Assembly (NCBI GenBank): GCA_031273775.1 | Contig: JAISRF010000156.1 | Location: 1 to 6,697 of the forward strand | Direction of reading: 5' to 3' | Length of the DNA stretch: 6,697 nt | DNA from: Oscillospiraceae bacterium | GTDB taxonomy: Bacteria; Bacillota; Clostridia; Oscillospirales; Acutalibacteraceae | Part shown: positions 1-4,440 of the stretch, one piece after another | Layout of the letters: each line of letters opens with the position of its first letter | How positions within the stretch are numbered: position 1 is the first letter of the stretch | Made by a program: the position numbers and the translations under genes | The notes under the pieces: model-generated | Told to the model about the DNA's origin: nothing | Databases searched by the model: none | Seen by the model: the letters and a program-made list of their open reading frames with translations, nothing else

Positions 1-824
1 GCTCCGGGCTGTCTTCCTCCGCCGCTTTCGAGGTGTTGCTCGGCACCATCCTTTCCCACATATACAACGGTGGAACGGTAAACCCGGTAAACATTGCGCA
101 GATTGGTCAATATGCCGAAAACCGCTTCTTCGGCAAGCCCAGCGGCCTGATGGATCAGACGGCGAGCGCCGTCGGCGGCTTTGTGGGCATTGACTTTTAT
201 GATGAAGCGCAGCCCGTCATCAAGAAGGTGGATTTCGATTTCTCCGGGGCGGGAATCACGCTCTGCATTACGGATACGGTGGGTGACCACGCCGATTTAA
301 CCGGCGAATACGCCGCCATCACCCTTGAGATGAGGGAGATTGCCGGGTATTTCGGTCAGACCTTGTTAAGCCGTGTGGATGAAGACGAATTCTACTCAAA
401 AATCGCCGAGTTGCGGCAGTACGGCGACCGCGCGGTTTTGCGGGCGGCGCACTTTTTCGCGGACACTCGCCGAGCCAAGCAGGAAAAAGACGCCCTGCAA
501 GCCGGCGATTTTGCCAGGTTCCTGCAGCTGGTCGGGGAAAGCGGGGACAGCTCCGCCGGTCTTTTGCAAAACATATACGCCCCTGGTAATCCGCGCGAAC
601 AGGGGCTTAACCTGGCACTTTGCCTTTCAAAACGCGTGTTGGGCGGCCAAGGAGCCTGCCGTGTGCACGGCGGCGGCTTCGGCGGCACCATTCAGGCGTT
701 TGTGCCCACAGACATGCTGCCCCGTTACAAAGCGGAGCTGGAAGCGGTGTTCGGCGAAGGACGCTGTCACGCGCTGAGTGTGCGCAGAGCGGGAGGAATA
801 AAGCTTCGTGCCGGTAGACATTGA
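1..824 (+). CDS. galK: Galactokinase, C-terminal part (5' end outside window)
   Basis: GHMP-family sugar kinase that phosphorylates galactose to galactose-1-phosphate with ATP, the entry step of the cytoplasmic Leloir pathway. The reading frame is already open at base 3, so the start lies upstream and about 273 C-terminal residues are visible. The frame opens inside the GHMP ATP-binding motif, SGLSSSAAFE (bases 3-32). GKPSGLMDQ follows (132-158), whose Asp at 153-155 is the expected catalytic base. Then comes GDHADLTGEYAAI, typical of clostridial galactokinases, and near the end the third GHMP motif VHGGGFGGTIQ (663-695). This motif set together distinguishes it from mevalonate or homoserine kinases. 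Nothing looks broken: the protein ends normally at TGA 822-824. The stop overlaps the next gene by 17 bases, suggesting coupled translation. Family is confident; substrate is inferred from homology. Confidence 0.93.
   Translation, partial: SGLSSSAAFEVLLGTILSHIYNGGTVNPVNIAQIGQYAENRFFGKPSGLMDQTASAVGGFVGIDFYDEAQPVIKKVDFDFSGAGITLCITDTVGDHADLTGEYAAITLEMREIAGYFGQTLLSRVDEDEFYSKIAELRQYGDRAVLRAAHFFADTRRAKQEKDALQAGDFARFLQLVGESGDSSAGLLQNIYAPGNPREQGLNLALCLSKRVLGGQGACRVHGGGFGGTIQAFVPTDMLPRYKAELEAVFGEGRCHALSVRRAGGIKLRAGRH
791..796 (+). promoter_or_regulatory. Shine-Dalgarno for the radical SAM gene, inside galK
   Basis: GGGAGG lies 11 bases before the GTG at 808, within the last codons of galK. It is the only good ribosome-binding site near the N-terminus of the downstream protein, and it supports the GTG start. 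That start gives an N-terminus (MPVDIEKHL, then KPGRYCGGELN) matching what I recall for the TIGR03960 family. The next in-frame ATG (913) would remove this conserved segment. The spacing is slightly long. Confidence 0.6.
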
Positions 825-2676
825 AAAACATCTTATCAACGTGCAAAAGCCCGGACGCTACTGCGGCGGCGAGCTGAATTCCTGCCAGCCGCCCGCTCCG
901 GGCGGCGAGTTCATGGCGAACACAAAGGCTCGTCCCCGCGATATGCCCGTCCGCTACGCCTTTTGCTTCCCCGACACCTACGAAATCGGGATGTCTTATC
1001 TGGGTTTGCAGATAATCTATTCCCTTCTGAATTCCCTGCCGGGCGTCTGCTGCGAGCGGGCGTTTGCCCCGTGGGGCGACATGCGGGAGGTTCTGATTAA
1101 CCATCATCTTCCCCTTTTCGCACTGGAAAGCCGTGACCCGCTTGCAGACTTTGATTTTCTCGGCTTCACCCTGCAATATGAGCTTTCTTATACCAACGTG
1201 CTGGACATGCTGTCCCTGGCCGGAATCCCGCTTTATTCCCGTGAGCGGAACGGATCCCACCCCATCATCATGGGTGGAGGGCCGTGCGCTTGCAACGCGG
1301 AGCCGCTGGCGGATTTTTTTGATTTGTTCGTATTGGGTGAGGCGGAGGAAGTCCTGCCGGAACTGATGGCACTGTATAAAGCACACCCGAACCGCGAAGA
1401 ATTTTTGGAATGTTCTTCCTTCTTGCGGGGTGTTTATGTCCCGAAGTTCTATGATGTTCTATATAACCCGGACGGCACGGTTAAAAAAATCGTCAATCAA
1501 CAGGGCGCACCAATCCCCGTAAAAAAGCGCGTTGTGCGCAATTTCAATTCCGTGACCACGCCCGAAAAGCCGCTTGTCCCGTTGATTGAGGTGGTGCACG
1601 ACCGTATTTCTCAAGAAATCTTCCGGGGCTGCGCGCGTTCCTGCCGCTTTTGTCAGGCGGGGTACATCTGCCGTCCCGTGCGGGAAAAAACACCTGAAAC
1701 CGTGCTGTCACAAATCAAAAACGCCGTCAGCCTCACCGGTCATGAAGAGGTTTCGTTAGCATCGCTTAGCACCTCGGATTATTCAGGTCTCTGTGAGCTT
1801 TTACCCCCGCTGTTCGACTACGCCAAACAGGCCCGCGTACGGCTTTCCCTGCCCTCGCTCCGCATAGATAATTTCCCGGCCCAACTGATGGAGCTGGGCA
1901 ATTCTTTCAAAAAAAACGGGCTGACCTTCGCGCCGGAAGCGGGCACCCAACGCCTTCGGAACGCCATTAATAAAAATTTGACCGAGGACGATATCCTTTC
2001 CGCCTGCCGCCGCGCTTTTTCCGGGGGGTACTGCGCCGTCAAGCTGTATTTTATGATGGGGCTGCCCACCGAAACCGACGAGGACATTCTGGGAATCGCG
2101 GCGCTGGCTAAGCGGATTGTGGATGAATTTTACCGCCTGCCGGACAAGCCTAAGGGAAAAGGTGTCAGCGTTTCCGTCAGCGTGGCCTGCTTTGTGCCCA
2201 AGCCCCACACCCCGTTTCAGTGGCGGGGGCAGGACACACCCGGGCGGCTTCGCGAAAAACAGCAATTGCTGATTAATGCCGTGACCTCCCGCAAGATAAC
2301 ACTGCACTGGCACAACGCGTCCACCAGTTTTTTGGAAGCGGTGTTTGCCCGCGGAGACCGTCGGCTTTCAAAGGTTTTGGAGGAAGCGCATCGCCGGGGC
2401 TGTATATTCGACGGCTGGAGTGAATTTTTCAGTTTTGAGCGTTGGATGGCCACTTTTGAGGCTTGCGGCGCAGATCCGGCTTTTTACGCCAGCCGCGTCC
2501 GGGCATATGATGAAGTGCTGCCGTGGTCACATCTTGATTACGGCGTTACGCCGGTTCACCTCATCCGGGAAGACAGGCAGGCAGAAAACTCCACAACTAC
2601 CACGGACTGCCGTTCGGGGTGCGCCGGGTGCGGAATCGCGGCGGAGTTTGGGCCGTGCGAGCCGCAAGAGGGTTAA
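808..2676 (+). CDS. TIGR03960-type radical SAM protein with B12-binding-like N-terminal domain
   Basis: A 622-residue radical SAM enzyme of unknown reaction. Residues about 30-190 resemble the B12-binding-like domain of this family (FCFPDTYEIGMSYLGLQ, ERAFAPWGDM, GGGPCACNAEPLADFFD at 156-172). I do not find the DxHxxG cobalt-ligand motif, so real cobalamin binding is doubtful. The radical SAM core, about 260-490, has the cluster motif GCARSCRFC with Cys275, Cys279 and Cys282, the segment APEAGTQRLR (375-384) and MMGLPTETDED (416-426). The C-terminus carries a second CxxxCxxC (Cys601, 605, 608) plus Cys617. In many Clostridia this gene is fused to or followed by a TIGR03936/DUF2344 protein near rng-rplU-rpmA, which suggests a role linked to translation or RNA. 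Here the partner is not adjacent: galK overlaps upstream and a convergent gene follows. Family assignment rests on recalled motifs; function is unknown. Confidence 0.9.
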   Translation: MPVDIEKHLINVQKPGRYCGGELNSCQPPAPGGEFMANTKARPRDMPVRYAFCFPDTYEIGMSYLGLQIIYSLLNSLPGVCCERAFAPWGDMREVLINHHLPLFALESRDPLADFDFLGFTLQYELSYTNVLDMLSLAGIPLYSRERNGSHPIIMGGGPCACNAEPLADFFDLFVLGEAEEVLPELMALYKAHPNREEFLECSSFLRGVYVPKFYDVLYNPDGTVKKIVNQQGAPIPVKKRVVRNFNSVTTPEKPLVPLIEVVHDRISQEIFRGCARSCRFCQAGYICRPVREKTPETVLSQIKNAVSLTGHEEVSLASLSTSDYSGLCELLPPLFDYAKQARVRLSLPSLRIDNFPAQLMELGNSFKKNGLTFAPEAGTQRLRNAINKNLTEDDILSACRRAFSGGYCAVKLYFMMGLPTETDEDILGIAALAKRIVDEFYRLPDKPKGKGVSVSVSVACFVPKPHTPFQWRGQDTPGRLREKQQLLINAVTSRKITLHWHNASTSFLEAVFARGDRRLSKVLEEAHRRGCIFDGWSEFFSFERWMATFEACGADPAFYASRVRAYDEVLPWSHLDYGVTPVHLIREDRQAENSTTTTDCRSGCAGCGIAAEFGPCEPQEG

Positions 2677-2779
2677 GGGATTGGAAAAAAGGGGAAACTC
2701 AAAAGTATTCGTGAACGGGTGCATGCCATAAAAATAATTTCAAAAAATCCAGTGAAGACGGCGCTCTTATGAAACTCGG

Positions 2780-4204
2780 TTACCTGTTTAGAATCCGTTT
2801 TACCACCGGCAGCCAAATCGCTTTCAAAAGCAGTAGCGAAATTCCTCCGACTGCCAGTAGCATCAGCAAATTAAGCCCTGTCTCGCCTTTGTAGTAGACC
2901 AGCGTGACCGGAACCATAAACACGGCGAACAGCGCCAGAAATCGAAAATCCACGCAGATTTTAATGCCAGGGCGGAGTAAGCGCAGTCGTACAATCAGCA
3001 TGACGGCGAACCCCGCGGAGGTCGCAACGGGTGCCGCCAGCAGCCCAAGCGGTTTTAAAAACAGTAAAAGCACAATCAAGTCCGCGCCCAGGGCTAAAAG
3101 CGTCGTCCAAATTACCGTCACGGTGCGCTTTTCGGCGGAATACAGCGTGCCTAAAAACGCCGAGAGCGCGGAAAGAGCGGTAAAAAACAAAAACATCGGA
3201 ATGATGCCCTTGCTTTCCTTGAACCCGCCGCCCCGCACAAAAAACGGGAAAACCAGATTAATCAGCGGCAATAAAACCAAAAGTCCGCACCCCAGCACCC
3301 GGCAATACAAATTAAAGCCGCGGGAGTAAGTTTTGGAGCGCCCCTTTTCATTGGCGGACTCAAACGCCGATTCCTGCCACGCCAGCGTGAACACGTTGGT
3401 GAAAATTTGCAGGCCGTTCGCAAGCCGCATGGCTACCGAGTAATTCCCATTGTCCTCCATGGGCAGGAAAAAGCGGTTGACGGCGGTTAAAAACCAGTAA
3501 AACACAGCGTTTATGGCAAGCGGGAAGGAAAATTTTATCAGCCGCCGCATCAGCTGGACGCTGGCGCTCCCCACACGGAACGCCGGAGTGATTTTTATCG
3601 CGCAAATCAGGAACAAAAATTCGCCGGACATAGCCAGGCAGTAGGCGGTGAGCGCCCCTTGAACGCCCATATAGCTCACAAACAAAAAGAAGTAATTAAA
3701 CGCGACCACCAGCACGGCGTAAATCAGCCCGCTGGCCGCGAAGACCAAGTTCTTTTTGAGCGCGCGCCCATAATATTGCAGTATGTTCACCCCGGCCTGA
3801 AGCGTCACGATCATGACAATGAAGCCCAAATCGTCTATGCTTTTAACCAATCCCGCCAGAAACGCAATCACGCTGGTCAGGGCATAGGACAGCAAAAACA
3901 GCAAAAAACCGTTGGCGAACACCTTTTCCTTGCCGGCGAGCGCGGGGCGGTCAAAGGAAAAGCGCAACACGCCGTCCCACACGGAGAAAAACGCCGTGGG
4001 GATAATGACATTGGTGACCACCAGCACCAAATCGTAATAGCCAAGCTCCCATTCGGAAAGGGTTTTGGTCAACAGCGGAAGCATAAACACGGTGGTAATG
4101 AGCTTGCCCAGCACGTTCCCCGCCATGTAAATGAACATCGATTTAACCATGCCAGCCGATTTTGACTGCGGCAATATTCCACCGCCTTTTCTTAGGGTGG
4201 CCAT
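2780..4204 (-). CDS. Polytopic flippase-like membrane protein (MATE/MVF-PST superfamily, Wzx-like)
   Basis: Probable lipid-linked oligosaccharide or polysaccharide flippase (MOP exporter superfamily) in the cytoplasmic membrane. The protein is about 474 residues and hydrophobic throughout, with roughly 14 membrane-spanning stretches by eye. The N-terminus has the family signature: a short basic head, then SMFIYMAGNVLGKLITTVF, LPLLTKTLS and a GYYDL segment. The middle has KFSFPLAINAVFYWFLTAVNRFFL, where the PST-type half-repeat restarts, followed by PVATSAGFAVMLIVRLRLL. Substrate cannot be read from sequence, and no glycosyltransferases lie beside it. The start is uncertain. ATG at 4204 (chosen) has a weak ribosome-binding site. 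TTG at 4174 has AGGCGG seven bases upstream and would give 464 residues. TTG at 4225 has no site, and ATG at 4150 would still keep all membrane segments. The gene converges on the radical SAM gene and diverges from the helicase. Confidence 0.85.
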   Translation of the reverse strand: MATLRKGGGILPQSKSAGMVKSMFIYMAGNVLGKLITTVFMLPLLTKTLSEWELGYYDLVLVVTNVIIPTAFFSVWDGVLRFSFDRPALAGKEKVFANGFLLFLLSYALTSVIAFLAGLVKSIDDLGFIVMIVTLQAGVNILQYYGRALKKNLVFAASGLIYAVLVVAFNYFFLFVSYMGVQGALTAYCLAMSGEFLFLICAIKITPAFRVGSASVQLMRRLIKFSFPLAINAVFYWFLTAVNRFFLPMEDNGNYSVAMRLANGLQIFTNVFTLAWQESAFESANEKGRSKTYSRGFNLYCRVLGCGLLVLLPLINLVFPFFVRGGGFKESKGIIPMFLFFTALSALSAFLGTLYSAEKRTVTVIWTTLLALGADLIVLLLFLKPLGLLAAPVATSAGFAVMLIVRLRLLRPGIKICVDFRFLALFAVFMVPVTLVYYKGETGLNLLMLLAVGGISLLLLKAIWLPVVKRILNR

Positions 4205-4259
4205 TGAAAATGAAATCCATCGCAAAATTGGACAATTTAGAACGCGTAACAGCAGTGGA

Positions 4260-4271
4260 GAACCTGTGTTC
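4260..4271. promoter_or_regulatory. Candidate LexA (SOS) box 1, GAAC-N4-GTTC
   Basis: GAACCTGTGTTC matches the core of the Gram-positive LexA/DinR operator (GAAC-N4-GTTY; the B. subtilis consensus is CGAACRNRYGTTYC). The flanking base is A rather than C, and one central position departs from the consensus. It lies in the left arm of the inverted repeat, about 51-62 bases downstream of the predicted flippase transcription start and about 90 bases upstream of the helicase -35. The match is by eye; another dimeric repressor is possible. Confidence 0.45.
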
Positions 4272-4291
4272 TCCCTGCAACGCTCTCAAGA

Positions 4292-4303
4292 GAACACAGG
4301 TTC
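4292..4303. promoter_or_regulatory. Candidate LexA (SOS) box 2, GAAC-N4-GTTC
   Basis: GAACACAGGTTC is the reverse complement of box 1 and sits in the right arm of the inverted repeat. Its centre is 32 bp from that of box 1, about three helical turns, so two dimers would sit on the same DNA face. It lies about 19-30 bases downstream of the predicted flippase start, a good roadblock position. It is 57 bases upstream of the helicase -35, which is not a classic repression site for that promoter. Confidence 0.45.
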
Positions 4304-4328
4304 TCCACTACAAACAAACGTTTCCGCC

Positions 4329-4357
4329 ATTATACCACCAAAAAAAGAAATGTACAA
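4329..4357 (-). promoter_or_regulatory. Predicted sigma-A promoter of the flippase gene
   Basis: On the minus strand a perfect TATAAT (4334 down to 4329) is preceded by TGG, giving an extended -10 (TGNTATAAT). The -35 is weak: TTGTAC at 4357-4352 with a 17-base spacer, or TGTACA at 4356-4351 with 16. Transcription would begin near 4322. The leader would be about 118 bases to the ATG at 4204 and would contain the whole inverted repeat. Confidence 0.65.
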
Positions 4358-4360
4358 GCC

Positions 4361-4389
4361 TTTACTTCGTTATCTTGATATGGTATAAT
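4361..4389 (+). promoter_or_regulatory. Predicted sigma-A promoter of the helicase gene
   Basis: TTTACT (4361-4366, four of six bases matching TTGACA) and a perfect TATAAT (4384-4389) are separated by 17 bases. TGG just before the -10 makes it an extended -10. Transcription would begin near 4396, giving a 5' leader of about 45 bases. The -35 lies only three bases from the -35 of the opposing promoter. Confidence 0.75.
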
Positions 4390-4426
4390 CCAATCGGTAG
4401 ATTCAATTGACCCCTTACTACCTCGT

Positions 4427-4436
4427 AAAGGAGAAG
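4427..4436 (+). promoter_or_regulatory. Strong Shine-Dalgarno without a canonical start codon after it
   Basis: AAAGGAGAAG is a near-ideal ribosome-binding site. An in-frame TAA at 4426-4428 means translation in the helicase frame must start after this point. The codons at the proper distance are ATC (4441, seven bases after AGGAG) and ATA (4444). The first standard start codons in frame are TTG 4471 and ATG 4513, neither of which has a ribosome-binding site. Confidence 0.75.
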
Positions 4437-4440
4437 AACC

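Larger units (their letters stand above)
4254..4309. repeat. Perfect 20-bp inverted repeat with 16-base spacer
   Basis: The arms at 4254-4273 and 4290-4309 are exact reverse complements over all 20 bases; pairing stops at both ends. Each arm is itself dyad-symmetric: GAGAAC-CTGT-GTTCTC at 4258-4273 and GAGAAC-ACAG-GTTCTC at 4290-4305. The element can therefore form either one long hairpin/cruciform or two small six-pair hairpins. No T-run follows on either strand, so an intrinsic terminator is unlikely. I see no second copy in the window. It may be a double operator or a small palindromic repeat element. Confidence 0.9.

Noticed and set aside
607..1386. A 259-codon open frame on the minus strand across the galK/radical SAM junction
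   Set aside because: It lies fully antisense to two well-supported genes, has no recognisable domain, and is rich in the residues expected from reading GC-rich codons backwards.
2677..2779. Possible bidirectional terminator between the convergent genes
   Set aside because: I looked for a GC-rich stem followed by a T-run on both strands. There are A/T-rich runs but no convincing stem.
2677..2787. In-frame open stretch of about 36 codons after the radical SAM stop (basic peptide containing SIRERVHAIKIIS)
   Set aside because: It could be a remnant of a lost downstream gene or a readthrough tail, but it has no good start, no recognisable homology to the expected DUF2344 partner, and overlaps the convergent gene end.
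3659..4165. A 168-codon plus-strand open frame inside the flippase gene
   Set aside because: It is His/Gln/Lys-rich low-complexity sequence, typical of the reverse complement of a membrane protein, with no domain or ribosome-binding site supporting it.
4254..4309. Inverted repeat as an intrinsic terminator or as transposon ends
   Set aside because: No T-run follows on either strand. The 16-base spacer holds no gene, and I see no target-site duplication or transposase.
4131..4410. Short plus-strand open frames across the divergent control region
   Set aside because: They run through the inverted repeat and both promoters, overlap the flippase N-terminus, and show no protein-like composition or ribosome-binding site.
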